Source of the DNA: Micrasema longulum | Taxonomy: Eukaryota; Arthropoda; Insecta; Trichoptera; Brachycentridae | Direction: 5' to 3' | Assembly: GCA_022494885.1 (NCBI GenBank) | Contig: JAGVSM010003490.1 | Coordinates: forward strand, 23,420-87,419 | Length of the DNA stretch: 64,000 nt | In this document: piece after piece, positions 31,081 through 40,914 of the stretch | How the letters are laid out: each line of letters begins with the position of its first letter | How positions within the stretch are numbered: the first letter of the stretch is position 1 | The notes under the pieces: generated by a model | What the model saw: only the letters and a program-made list of their open reading frames with translations | What the model was told of the DNA's origin: nothing | The model's database searches: none | Position numbers and translations under genes: made by a program

Positions 31081-32010
31081 AGCTTAAGAAATACCTAGTA
31101 TAAATGTGGGGATCATAATCCATTGATCGATACAATACAATATATTCTGCAAAACTTTACCAAGTATTGCTCATCAAATATTCGTCCGTGTCTTCGGTAC
31201 ATAAACTTCATTCCGACCATAGAGACACGAAGAACAAAGAAACGCAGCCTGTAAAGAGACGTCAGGGTGTCGTATCGTCAGCCAGTCCAACTTGTCTGCC
31301 AAATCAAGTTAATCCTCTCGTGTTAAATACACCATAAAACACTTTCTTCTGTCTATCTACAACTGGGGTAGGAGCTCCACAACCTACAACAAGCAAAACC
31401 TTACACAAATCATAATAATTGCATTATTTCCATACTCTCCCTTATATAGAAAAAAAAATTAAACATGTTTCAATGATTTTTAAGTATTTTTTTTTTCAGG
31501 AAATTATTGCTTTCTTTTTTGTATAGTTAGTTTTATTTCCATATAAAAGTGAAATCCGGTATTTTCTGATGGCTGAAAATTTTATTGAAACATTCCAAAA
31601 TAAATCAACTTCAAGCCTCAGTTGAACGTTTTTATGCAGAAAACAGCCAGTCCACAATTTAGTAAAAATAAGGTATTGGTGTCATCAAGTTTAAAAAGGT
31701 TAATTCTATGTTCTGCTTAAAACTGCCAGGCCGCTTTTATACAAAACGTGTAATAATCACCTCCTGAAAGTTCCACGATGTCAAAATGTCATGAAAATGA
31801 ATGTCACTTCATACATTTTTTTGAGTTTGTCTGAGGTTTCATCAAATATCAGATCTGGCTGTTTTCTGCAACGTGCATATTTTAGGTGGTGTGACTACGC
31901 GCTCCAACCAGGGAGCGGACATGGAATGATGATGATAAATAACATGTTCTTTTATTAAGTTTTTTATTTTCAATAAATGGGTACAATATATTGAGAATAT
32001 TTTTAGTCAA
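31081..32010. other. No gene; LINE family I tail relic at 31865-31945
   Basis: 31865-31945 (TATTTTAGGTGGTGTGACTA, CGCTCCAACCAGGGAGCGGA, ATGGAATGATGATGAT) is the family I/RTE 3' end, matching 47320-47370. The rest has no recognised feature. Confidence 0.5.
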
Positions 32011-32014
32011 CAAT

Positions 32015-32432
32015 ATTTTGAGTTTGTCCTAATTTTTGTAGACAAGGACTGGATTCAACTCCCTGGGGAGCTGTTTATATAAACATATTACAACAGAGAT
32101 GAAGAACATTTAAGAGAAGGTACATTTAGGAGAAGGTAAGAAATTGAAAAAATAATATTTTCAGGCGTTGCCTAGTATGTAGGTGAAATAATTCAATTAG
32201 TTGAATCTCACCTGCATAAATAAAGGTTTCAGCTCTTTAACTTCACAAACATCAACAGATGAAAGAATTGAAGGAATATAGATGTTCAAATATAGGCAGA
32301 ATGGTGAATGTTACTCAGTGTGTAAAGTGGCCACTTAAACCAGCTATTGACAGGTCATAAGCCCTGTAGATGCCTAGACTTCTATATTACCTTCTCTTAA
32401 ATGTTCTTCATCTCTGTTGTAATATGTTCATA
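32015..32432. mobile_element. Foldback MITE family 1, complete-looking copy
   Basis: End module 32015-32075 (TTTTGAGTTTGTCCTAATTT, GACTGGATTCAACTCCCTGG). The left arm ATTACAACAGAGATGAAGAA..TTTAAGAGAAGGTA at ~32087-32125 is inverted at ~32390-32428. The interior shares TAGGCAACGCC, TTTCAGCTCTTTAACTTC and the GTGTGTAAAGTGGCC block with 33130-33420. Confidence 0.8.
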
Positions 32433-32436
32433 TTTT

Positions 32437-32588
32437 TAGTGTTTATTTATTTATACGCCCAATGGGCTTTTACATTTATTAGCAATACTTTCAAGTGCAG
32501 CAGTTATAACGTAAGTATATAAATGAAGTTAAAAGTAAGAATAACATAAGAATGACTAAAAGAAACAATTACAAATTAAAATAAGGAA
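32437..32588 (-). mobile_element. LINE family D 3' tail
   Basis: TTTATACGCCCAATGGGCTTTT, TTCAAGTGCAGCAGTTATAA and AGAATAACATAAGAATGACT match the family D tail at 24110-24240. Only the tail is present. Confidence 0.75.
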
Positions 32589-32589
32589 A

Positions 32590-32735
32590 ATTTGAATCGG
32601 GTTGTGGTCCCGTGGCTAGTGTATCGGACTCACGGCTCAAAGGTCCGTGGTTTGAATCCCACTCTACCCCAACTTGATTCCTTTTTTCTAAAAGTGAGTT
32701 ATTTACAATTCGTTGATAACGGCCTAAGGACCTTG
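32590..32735 (+). mobile_element. tRNA-headed SINE-like repeat (SINE-B)
   Basis: GGTCCCGTGGCTAGTGTATC (A-box-like) and GTGGTTTGAATCCCACTCTA (B-box-like) form a tRNA-like head, followed by AACTTGATTCC and the start of a body. The cloverleaf is imperfect, so I call it a SINE head and not a tRNA gene. Confidence 0.55.
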
Positions 32736-33120
32736 AGAGGTGATTCTGAACGAAAATACGAAACTAATTATTCATAAATGGCGCTTTTATAATTTTTTAT
32801 AGAAAATGCCATTTTTACGTTTATTTTCCACGGAAATTTTACAAAACTTGGTTTGCGGAAACTTTACACTGTGTTGATTGTGTACAAAAAAAAAAGATAT
32901 TTTTTTTTTGTTTTGTACACTATTTTGTGAAAAAGGCCTAAATTATATTGTAATGGTATTTGTTACAATCGATATAGTGTAGTTTCGCAAACCAAGTTTT
33001 GTAAAATTTCCATTGAAAGTAAACAAAAAAAATGCATTTTTCAATAAAAAAAAATATACCTATAAAAGCGCCATCCATGAGTAATTAGTTTCAAATTTTT
33101 GTTTAGAATCACCTTAATCA
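32735..33120. mobile_element. Large foldback element, ~386 bp
   Basis: Left arm ~32735-32870 (GGTGATTCTGAACGAAAATA, ATGGCGCTTTTATA, AATTTTACAAAACTTGGTTTGC) recurs inverted at ~32990-33118 (GCAAACCAAGTTTTGTAAAATT, TATAAAAGCGCCAT, TGTTTAGAATCACC). A T-rich centre holds the loop. No coding content. Confidence 0.75.
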
Positions 33121-33129
33121 TATTTTTTT

Positions 33130-33425
33130 TTGTTTAAATTCTTTACGAGTTTAAATTTATTTCAACAGAGAGGGAAAAAGCTTTCGAGAAGGGAATATGG
33201 AAGTCTAGGCATTTACAGGGCTTATGACCTGTCATTGTCTGGTTTAAGTGGCCACTTTACACACTGTGTAACATTCACCATTCTGCCCATGTTTGAACAT
33301 CCACATTTCCTCAACTCTTCCATCTGTTGACTTTTGTGAAGTGAAAGAGCTGAAACCTTTATCACGTGGTGAGATTCATCCGGCTGAACCAAATCACCTA
33401 CTAGGCAACGCCTGGAAACAATTTT
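33130..33425. mobile_element. Foldback MITE family 1, arm with interior
   Basis: Contains AACAGAGAGGGAAAAAGCTTTCGAGAAGGG, CTAGGCATTTACAGGGCTTA, AGTGGCCACTTTACACACTG and AACCAAATCACCTACTAGGCAACGCC. It continues directly into the complete copy at 33464-33770, whose right arm is its inverse. Confidence 0.75.
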
Positions 33426-33463
33426 CCAATTTTTATACTTCTTCTTTTACCAGGTAGTAATTC

Positions 33464-33770
33464 AACAATGTTTGATTATGTCCAAATGCTTGCAGACTGG
33501 CTGGATTTCCTCCCTAGGGAGTTCATATTTAAATTTATTTCGAATGTGAATGTTACACAGTGACACGGTACACGTGAATGTTACACAGTGTGTAAAGTGG
33601 CAACTTAAAACAGGCAATGACAGGTCGTAAGCCCTGTAAATGCCTAGACTTCCATATTCCCTTCTCGAAAGCTTTTTCCCTCTCTGTTGAAATAAATTTA
33701 AATATGAACAACTCCCTAGGGAGGAAATCCAGCCAGTCTGCAAGCATTTGGACATAATCAAACATTGTCT
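33464..33770. mobile_element. Foldback MITE family 1, complete 300-bp copy
   Basis: Left arm 33464-33542 (CAATGTTTGATTATGTCCAA, GCTGGATTTCCTCCCTAGGG) and right arm 33686-33768 are inverted repeats differing mainly by a 3-bp insertion (GAACAACTCCC against GAACTCCC). Between them is the GTGTGTAAAGTGGC...TAGACTTCCATATTCCC block, which pairs with 33165-33270. The frames crossing it on both strands are palindrome artefacts. Confidence 0.85.
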
Positions 33771-34243
33771 TTACGAGTTGTTTACGATTTGATTTTTAAT
33801 TCTAACATTATTCTTAAATACATATTTTTCTTCTTTTTTACTAGGCAAAGTTTCACTTTTTATTTTGCATTGCATCATGCATTTTATTGTTTCTACATGT
33901 ATACAAAAAAGTGTTGTTTATCTTAAAAATTATTACTCACTATGTTTGTACTTACCTGTATAATTTTTGTAAATGCCCTTTGGGCGTATTGTAAAATGAA
34001 ATTAAATTAAAAAACGAACTATTTGGTGTACGATATATATATATTTTTTAATGGAAAAACAATATATCCCCATGTAGAGTAAGATATTATAAATATTTAC
34101 ATCTCATACAATTAACAACATCGCCGCTCTACTATGCGCTAGCAACGAGTTTTATTTTAATTTTAATTTATTTTTTATCTTATCGTTAATAATAAAATTA
34201 AGGACATGATAATACGTTGAATTTAGAACGAGATAAACAGGTG
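33771..34243 (+). mobile_element. LINE 3' region (D-like tail) and 3' flank of gene 2
   Basis: 33828-33960 (CTAGGCAAAGTTTCACTTTT, ATGTATACAAAAAAGTGTTG) recurs inverted at 54095-54240. 33980-34010 has GCCCTTTGGGCGTATTGTAA, similar to the family D tail. 34020-34243 is AT-rich and downstream of the gene 2 stop; AATAAA occurs on the minus strand near 34160. Confidence 0.55.
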
Positions 34244-37200
34244 TTATACAGAAGAATGTTTCAGCACGTGCCGTTGTAAATAACGCTTTCTTAAACATGT
34301 AAAACTACATTGCGAGCATGAGAACGGTTTCTGGCCAGAATGTATTAATACGTGACTTCTTAAATTACTTTTCGTTGTACAAGTATAACTACACTGTGAG
34401 CATGCAAACGGTTTATCGCCTGTATGTACCATCATGTGATGTTTCAAACTATTTTTAAATGAAGATGTAAAACTACATAGCGAGCATAAAAATGGTTTCT
34501 CGCCTGTATGCATCAGCGTGTGGCTTCTTAAATTACTTTTTTGATTAGATGTGAAACTGCATTGTGAGCATGAAAACGGTTTTTCACCAGTATGTGTAAA
34601 CATATGACTTCTTAAATTACTTTTTTGATTAGATGTGAAACTACATTGTGAACATGAGAACGGTTTTTCGGCAGTGTGTACCAACAAGTGGCGTTTTAAA
34701 TCAACTTCTCGTAAACACGAGAAACTACATTGTGAGCATGAAAACGGTTTCTTTCCAGAGTGAATTAACGTGTGGCGTTTTAAAACACCTTCCCGTAAAC
34801 ATGAAAAACTACATTGTGGGCATGTAAACGGTTTCTCGCTAGAATGTATCAACACATGGTTTCTTAAATTAACATTTGTTGTACAAGTATACCTACACTG
34901 TGAGCATGAAAACGGTTTCTCGCGAGTATGTGTCCCCATGTGTCGTTTTATATTACTTTTTTGATTAGATGTAAAACTACATTGTGTACATGAGAACGGC
35001 TTTTCTGTAGTATGTACAAACAAGTGACGTTTTAAATCACATTCCCGTAAACACGAAAAACTACATTGTGAGCATGAAAACGGTTTCTCGCCAGTATGTT
35101 TCAACATGTGACTTTTTAAATTACCCCTAGCTGTACAAGTGAAACTACATACAGAGCATGAAAACGGTTTTTCACCAGTATGTGTCATCATGTGATGTTT
35201 TAAACGGTATTTTAATGCACATGTAAAACTACATTCGGAGCATGAAAACGGTTTCTCGGCAGAATGAATCATCATGTGATTTCTTAAATTTCTCTTCTGA
35301 TTAGATGTAAAACTACATTGTGAACATGCAAACGGTTTTTCGGCAGTATGTACTAACAAGTGACGTTTTAAATTGGATTTATGTGAACACGTGAAACTAC
35401 ATGCTGGGCATGAAAACGGTTTCTCACCAGAATGTATTAACATGTGACTTCCTAAATTTTTTTTTTGACTACATGAAAAACTACATTGTGAGCATGAAAA
35501 TGGTTTCTCGCCAGAATGTATTAACATGTGACTACTAAAATTATTATTTTGAGTATGCGTAAAACTACATTCTAAGGATTTTAACGGTTTCTTCTCAGCG
35601 AGGTTTCTCCCTAACACCCGTTGATCACAAGTTTTGTTCTGTAGTGTTTTATATTCACCCTCTGGTAGCGGTTCTGCACTCTGAGAAGGTAGATCGATTC
35701 TCTCCAGAGATAATGTTGTCGGCTTAGTGTCTGAAATGTATATTTCATATTATGTTGGCAAGAAGGTGCATAGTTTTTCGCCGGAATTGTGGAAAAGCGA
35801 GAGTGTTGTCAAGTTGAGGAAAGTGTTGACCTCGCTCTTTCATGACATTGGTCGTAGGGAGTCAGAGAGGTTGATGCATGCCGCGGATTGAAGATTCTTA
35901 CTGGATGTTGAAAATGTTGAAAATAAAATGTAAAAATAAAAAATAATGACAAAAGTACAAAAGGCAATCATTAAATTTCGCATATATTCATTATTTTTGT
36001 ATAATTAATGTTAGTCGGCCTCGTGGTCAGCGCATTTGCCTACCATGCAAGAAGTCTAGGGTTCGATTCCCGACATGGTTGATGTGAAATATTTATTAAA
36101 AATTGTATATTTCACTGAAGCGTAAGACTGATCATCTTACCTTCATGTAACGACAATGATCAAGATACGCTGCGATTGGTGTACCAATGCAGTGCGCTAT
36201 GCACCATTAGGTGCGGAAAGGGAATGATGATGATATTTGATGTATGTATGTATGTGTATGCGCATGGGTATGTGTATATATGTATATGTATATACTTACT
36301 TACTAGCGTGTCCGGTTGGATTATATCCTGCCACTCCAATATGCATGTATATATATATATATATATGTATGTATGCATGTGTGTATGTATATGCATATGT
36401 ACATATATGTAAATGTATCAATATTATTATATATATTTTTTTAAAGTTTTATTTATTTTAACAAATAAGTAACATACATAATTGTATTTTTGTTCCCGCA
36501 AAGCCAAAGCTTTTCTGCGGGTTACATGATTTTTTTTCTTTAATTTATAAAAGGTAAGTACATAGTTTAGTAATAAATGAAGAATAAAATATATTTATGT
36601 GCACACTTAAGTTTCACTTGCTGTTTTTGACTATTTTTTAAAATGAATTTAGGTTTTTTTCCTCACGATTTTCATCTGGTATTTGTATACTAGTAAGTTT
36701 ATATTTTATTTGTCTGCTCTTTCTTTTGATTTATAAATAATTATCATGTATTTAAATGTAATTGCCTAGCTTGGAACGGGGTATGTATCCTTGTTAGCTG
36801 GGCAAAGTGTACAAAAAAATGAATGTTACATTATTATTTGTATAAATAAAAAATAAATAAAGTTTTAACTCGGTAAAAAGTATCGAGCCGTCATTTAGTG
36901 GATAGCAGAGACATCAGCGAACTAGTAATAGACCCTGGCAATGACTAAAATCTTGAGTGGACATTATACTGTCATTGTCGATAGTTCATTAAGCCGGTCT
37001 ACCCAAGAAGTACATTTTAAAATAATAACCAATTGATATTCCAATTTTGTAAAACACAAAATAAAGAAACCTTATACGATTCTCATAAAAATGAATTCGG
37101 GCAACAAATCAATTGAAATGAAATGGGAGGGACACAATAAACTTTGAATTACCTTTATAGCGAGAGGATTCCAAACATTCTTGTTTTGTATCAGGATAAT

Positions 37201-37675
37201 CAATGTCGATTTCCATATTCATCTCTATAGTATATGGTTGTTCAGTACTGGTCCCCAGTACTAGTTCTTCGCTTTTATAGGGACGTGGCGTCTCTCCCTC
37301 AGTATGAATAATATCTGCTTCTACATCATCAGTCCCCTGTTCAGACTTCACGGTAGCAACGCCTGGTTCCTCGCTTCTATAGGGAAGTGGCATTTGTTTT
37401 CCAGTATAGAAAATATCTCCTACATTGCCAGTCCCCAATTCAGCATTCACGGTAGCAAAACCAAGTTTCTCACGTCTATAGGGACGTGGCGTCTCTCCCC
37501 CAGTATGGATAATATCTGCATCTACATCATCAGTCTCCTGTTCAAACTTCACGGTAGCAACAACTGGTTCCTCGCTTCTATAAGGACATGACATCCCTTC
37601 CACAGTATGGAGAATATCTCCTTCTGCATCGTCAGTTCTCGGTTCAGACTTAACACCGATTGAAGACAACATCAT
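34244..37675 (-). CDS. Zinc-finger gene 2: acidic SUMO-motif module plus 15 C2H2 fingers
   Basis: The only paralogue that looks fully intact. Exon 1 is 37675-37153 and exon 2 is 35730-34244; the joined length is ~669 residues. The start is the first ATG of a tandem pair at 37675. Exon 1 ends CTATAAAG|GTAATT, leaving one base; exon 2 starts after TACATTTCAG with AC-ACT-AAG, restoring the frame. Residues 1-174 are acidic and repetitive, with psi-K-x-E sites (VKSE, VKFE, VKSE) at about K9, K43 and K110 in a 33-34-residue register. The third repeat has lost its lysine (VNAE). Exon 2 has a linker (ERIDLPSQSAEPLPEGEYKT), one degenerate finger lacking its first Cys, then 15 complete fingers of the CSQCSFTCxxKxNLKxH type. 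Fingers 11 and 12 share all contact residues (QSNS), a recent duplication. Probable nuclear DNA-binding protein; a repressor role is inference from the SUMO motifs. Confidence 0.87.
36012..36235 (+). mobile_element. SINE-A inside LINE F
   Basis: Head GTCGGCCTCGTGGTCAGCGC with anticodon arm TTTGC-CTACCAT-GCAAG and B box GGTTCGATTCC at 36060-36070. Body AAGACTGATCATCTTACC. End GTGCGGAAAGGGAATGATGA. It interrupts the family F copy between its coding end and its microsatellite. Confidence 0.8.
36236..36440. repeat. TATG/TG microsatellite of LINE F
   Basis: (TATG)n, (TA)n and (GTATGTAT)n runs at 36240-36300 and 36343-36420, separated by CTTACTTACTAGCGTGTCCG. Frames on both strands are simple-repeat artefacts. 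Confidence 0.75.
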
Positions 37676-37884
37676 TTGATCCGTTGTCTTTAGCTCCAAT
37701 ACAAATACCTCGTTTTATCTGTAGATCAATCACCTGAAAATGTATACGATGTACACTAGAGCGGTTTGTTTACAATATTTAATGTTTAATCTACTATTTC
37801 AATAGTACAAATCACAGCCTTTAAAAAATATTCAACGTAAAAAGAAAATACTGTAAGAAAAGACCAATCACAGAATCCTAAATT
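37676..37884. promoter_or_regulatory. Upstream of gene 2; candidate 5' untranslated and promoter DNA
   Basis: Not recognised as a repeat. In frame, the gene 2 first exon stays open to about 37720 without another ATG. No convincing TATA or initiator could be chosen by eye. Confidence 0.25.
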
Positions 37885-38165
37885 ATATACGAGAAAATGT
37901 TTAAAAGGCTATAAAGAGATGGATAGTGGAGCTAGGTGGAAGTAAAATGGATTGTCTCATTCGCCCAAACCGATATTAAATCAACTGCTCCACAAGTGTA
38001 TAGCTTATGTTAGGTTTTTGTTATTTTCATTGTGTGTTTTGTAATATAAATAATATAGATGTACATATATATACTTAGTTTTTAAAACAGTCTGAATATT
38101 TTATTTATTATCTCTGTTTATTAAGTTCATCTTCTTTGTTTATTCTCAAATGTAAACACATTTCA
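37885..38165 (+). mobile_element. LINE family E 3' end
   Basis: GAAAATGTTTAAAAGGCTAT, GATAGTGGAGCTAGGTGG and ATTGTCTCATTCGCCCAAAC encode the WIVELGG...CLIRPN end, followed by GTGTATAGCTTATGTTAGG and the family E tail. 5'-truncated. Confidence 0.8.
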
Positions 38166-38525
38166 AAAAAGTATATTGTTACTCAAAAATGCTTAGGTAT
38201 TTATTGGTGGCGACTAAATGTACACTTAACTGGGATTAAGGTAGGATTAGATGGTTATGTCATGTTGTGGACCGGTGTGCTGGGAAGCTATCTGTGTATT
38301 TTATATGGTCAGAATTACACTGTTCTCGCGCGCTGCGTCATTGCGCCACGATGTAACCTGCTTTTACACGCTCGTCGTATACAAATAACAATACCTTAGA
38401 AACTGTCAAAAGTCAGAATATGAAATGGCGGCCATTTGGAAACGCAGCAAACAATGTTGCCAGTCTAAAGGTCTTATTTAGCGCTTAGAGTGTGACATAC
38501 TGATTCATATTTTATTTCCCTTTAT
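38166..38525. other. No gene seen
   Basis: 38300-38400 is somewhat GC-richer (TCTCGCGCGCTGCGTCATTG). The 87-codon frame has no motif. Confidence 0.35.
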
Positions 38526-38529
38526 CGAT

Positions 38530-39115
38530 CAATATACATTGGTTAGGCCGATATTTTTTTTCCGAATTATGAAATAAAAGGGGTCTAAAAAGTTGCCTTT
38601 TGGGTTACTCGAAATGCAAAAAATATCAAAAAAGTATTCCACACTACTTTTGGCCCTTAACGAGAGCTTGAACTTTTCAAAAAAGTATTTTTGTGCTAAA
38701 CCGGCTGTCATTTCGTATATAAGTAAGAAAATCAATACAATTAAATTTTATAATGTGCATCTTAGGGCGTGCGTTGCACTTTGTTTTGTACTAAATGGGT
38801 AGCATTGTTTTAATGAGCCATTGTTTTCGTCAATATTAGCCAGGTGCTTGACGGAATCATTTCCACGGAGTGTAAACTTTTTGCGTTCTGGTAGTTTTAA
38901 AACGTGTCCAAATTTGCAATGTGATTAAGTTATATCTTTGCTAACAAAACAATAGTTTGATATAGATAATAAACAAAATGTTCAGACAGTTATAAACTTT
39001 AAACCTTGGCTGAGGGCCAAAAGAAGTATGGAATATATTTTTTAATAATTTTTACGTTCAATGTGATCCGAAATGCAATTTTTTAGACCATTTTTACTTT
39101 GATTTATTTAGGCTC
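38530..39115. mobile_element. Foldback element, ~585 bp
   Basis: Left arm ~38560-38665 (GGGGTCTAAAAAGTTGCC, CGAAATGCAAAAAATA, TATTCCACACTACTTTTGGC) is inverted at ~39005-39100 (GGGCCAAAAGAAGTATGGAA, CCGAAATGCAATTTTTTAGACC). A diverged half copy is at 30335-30545. The interior has no credible frame. Confidence 0.65.
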
Positions 39116-39439
39116 ATTCATATGTACATATTCTTACCAAATAAAAATATATTTAACATACAAAATTCATAGACATTTAAAAAGGAACAGAGAAAAAAAT
39201 GAGAGGGAAATATTTAAGGGTGCCTAGGTACGCGTTAATCAAGTTTTTTACTTGTCTATGTATGAATATTAATTTTCATTTCCTTCTTCTATCTGCTGAA
39301 AGGTAATTATTCCACTCGTGTAATGGGTATACATATTTTTAGTCAGATCCAAACTAATCCGAGTTATGTTTTGTCATGTAAAATTTTAAGGGGTTATTTT
39401 TTATCATAGCGTATAGCTACTTATTTTTTAAATACTTAT
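39116..39439. other. No gene seen
   Basis: AT-rich spacer. Confidence 0.4.
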
Positions 39440-39640
39440 TTATGATTTAAACTTATTGCAACAGAGGGAAAACATTTTTGACTAGGGAATATGGAATTCT
39501 AGGCATTTACAAAGCTTATGACCTGTCATTGGGTGGTTTAAGTGGGCACTTTACACACTGTAACATTCACCATTCTGCCCATGTTTGAACATCCACATTT
39601 CCTCAACTCTTCCATTCGTTGACTTTTGTGAAGTAAAGTT
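39440..39640. mobile_element. Foldback MITE family 1, single arm
   Basis: AACAGAGGGAAAACATTTTT, GGCATTTACAAAGCTTATGA, ATTCACCATTCTGCCCATGT and CATTTCCTCAACTCTTCC match 33160-33330. The inverted partner is missing. Confidence 0.7.
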
Positions 39641-39894
39641 TAGTACATTTGAAAAAAAATTATGTAATCTAAATTTTACTAAAGTATTTTTATTTATTCC
39701 AGAAAAAGCCTTTTAAAATAAAGAAGTGACAGAATGGGAAAGTTCCTTTGGTGCCTGATTCTGTAGGTTTAATCAACATCCTGTAGATTTAAAACGCGTT
39801 AGTGTGAGTTTTCTGAACGCGCCAGCTTAAGTTAAACCACTAGTACCTAATGTTATCCTCAAGCACCTACTATAATTTTTCTTAAATATATTTA
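39641..39894. other. No gene seen
   Basis: Unrecognised AT-rich DNA. Confidence 0.4.
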
Positions 39895-39896
39895 GT

Positions 39897-40325
39897 TGGA
39901 TTCGTGGCGGAATGATTAGCGCGTTTGCCTGCCATGCAAGAGGTCTCGGGTTTGATTCCTGACATGGTGTGTAATATTTATTTAAAAGGCTGTTTTTACA
40001 CTAGAATATTTATTAGTCCCTGGACCAACTATGATTTTTATTTAAATCTAAATATAAGTCTCCACTGTCAGAAAAGTCACACACGCTCTGCGTCTGGTAA
40101 CTAATATTAATGTTGTACTTTGCCAAAGTCCGTAAGCCGTTGAAATAAATAAATATTTATTTAAAAGGGCGTTTTCACACTAGAATATTCCATAGTCCCT
40201 GGACCTGAAGCGTAATACTGATCATCTTACCCTCATGTAACAAAAATGATCAGGATACGCTGCGATTGGTGTACCAATGCAGTGTCCTATGCACCATTAG
40301 GTGCGGAAAGGGAATGACGATATTC
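39897..40325 (+). mobile_element. SINE-A interrupted by a LINE tail with a long flanking duplication
   Basis: Head GTGGCGGAATGATTAGCGCG with anticodon arm TTTGC-CTGCCAT-GCAAG (GCC, glycine type) and B box GGTTTGATTCC. The block AATATTTATTTAAAAGG...TAGTCCCTGGACC occurs at ~39970-40024 and again at ~40150-40203. Between them is a LINE-like tail (TTGTACTTTGCCAAAGTCCG, AATAAATAAATA). The SINE then continues normally to GTGCGGAAAGGGAATGACGA. Confidence 0.75.
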
Positions 40326-40480
40326 ATGACCACATTCATGGCAAAAAAATAAATACTCAATTTTTATTTCTTTATTAAGTGATACAATAACACACTGTAT
40401 TTTTCATTTCTTATAGGAATATGTAGGTATGATTTGTTTCAAAATTGAACCAACCTGCAGATGTCAAAAGTAGGAATAAT
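40326..40480. other. Short AT-rich spacer
   Basis: Contains a 3' scrap of family A (GTCAAAAGTAGGAATAATCG at 40458-40478) directly before SINE-C. Confidence 0.45.
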
Positions 40481-40484
40481 CGGC

Positions 40485-40630
40485 GTGCTTGCTTAATGCT
40501 CACAAACGGAAGGTTCCGGGTTCGATTCCCGGTGAGAACACAAAAAATAAATGTGATTTTTCTCAAGCCTGGGTGTTGTGTGATGTAATTTACCATTGTA
40601 ATTGGGCCTCCTGGCCTATTATTTCAAAAA
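40485..40630 (+). mobile_element. SINE-C
   Basis: AATGCTCACAAACGGAAGG and the B box GGTTCGATTCC, then AAATGTGATTTTTCTCAAGC, GGGTGTTGTGTGATGTAATT and AATTGGGCCTCCTGGCC. Same family as 25651-25805. Confidence 0.75.
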
Positions 40631-40914
40631 AAGATGAATGAATGAAAAGGAAGAGGGTTATGTATCTAAAGACTTAATTATTTTAGATTTCTTTAATTTT
40701 ATAAAGGACTGTGACCTTCTCTTGAATAAATTGATTTTTTACCCCATTAAGTGTTCTTAATTCTTATTGTTATCGAAATATACGTGAAATATCTCGTTTC
40801 TTCAGAATTTTCGGGTGTACTATACAAACCTCATACCCCACATAAATCAGAGGTATTTTAATGAACATAATAATGCATGAATTGAAATGATCTTTGCATC
40901 TGAAACTGAACAAT
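40631..40914. other. 3' flank of gene 3, no feature seen
   Basis: No recognised repeat or clear polyadenylation signal. Confidence 0.35.

Larger units (their letters stand above)
35731..37152 (-). other. Gene 2 intron, 1.4 kb, filled with repeats
   Basis: GT at 37152-37151 and AG at 35732-35731 on the minus strand. On the plus strand it holds a LINE family F relic: 35735-35935 encodes YYVGKKVHSFSPELW and LTSLFHDIGRRESERLMHAA, with its tail at 36640-36865. SINE-A and a microsatellite are inserted within that LINE copy. Confidence 0.85.

Noticed and set aside
32600..32675. tRNA gene
   Set aside because: B-box-like sequence, but no proper cloverleaf by eye; followed by repeat DNA.
33462..33765. 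Overlapping frames on both strands
   Set aside because: They lie inside a palindromic MITE and encode nothing recognisable.
37304..37591. Plus-strand protein with FRLHGSNAWFLAS-type repeats
   Set aside because: Shadow of the repetitive first exon of gene 2; the same kind of shadow appears at 42160-42522 and 55617-55862.
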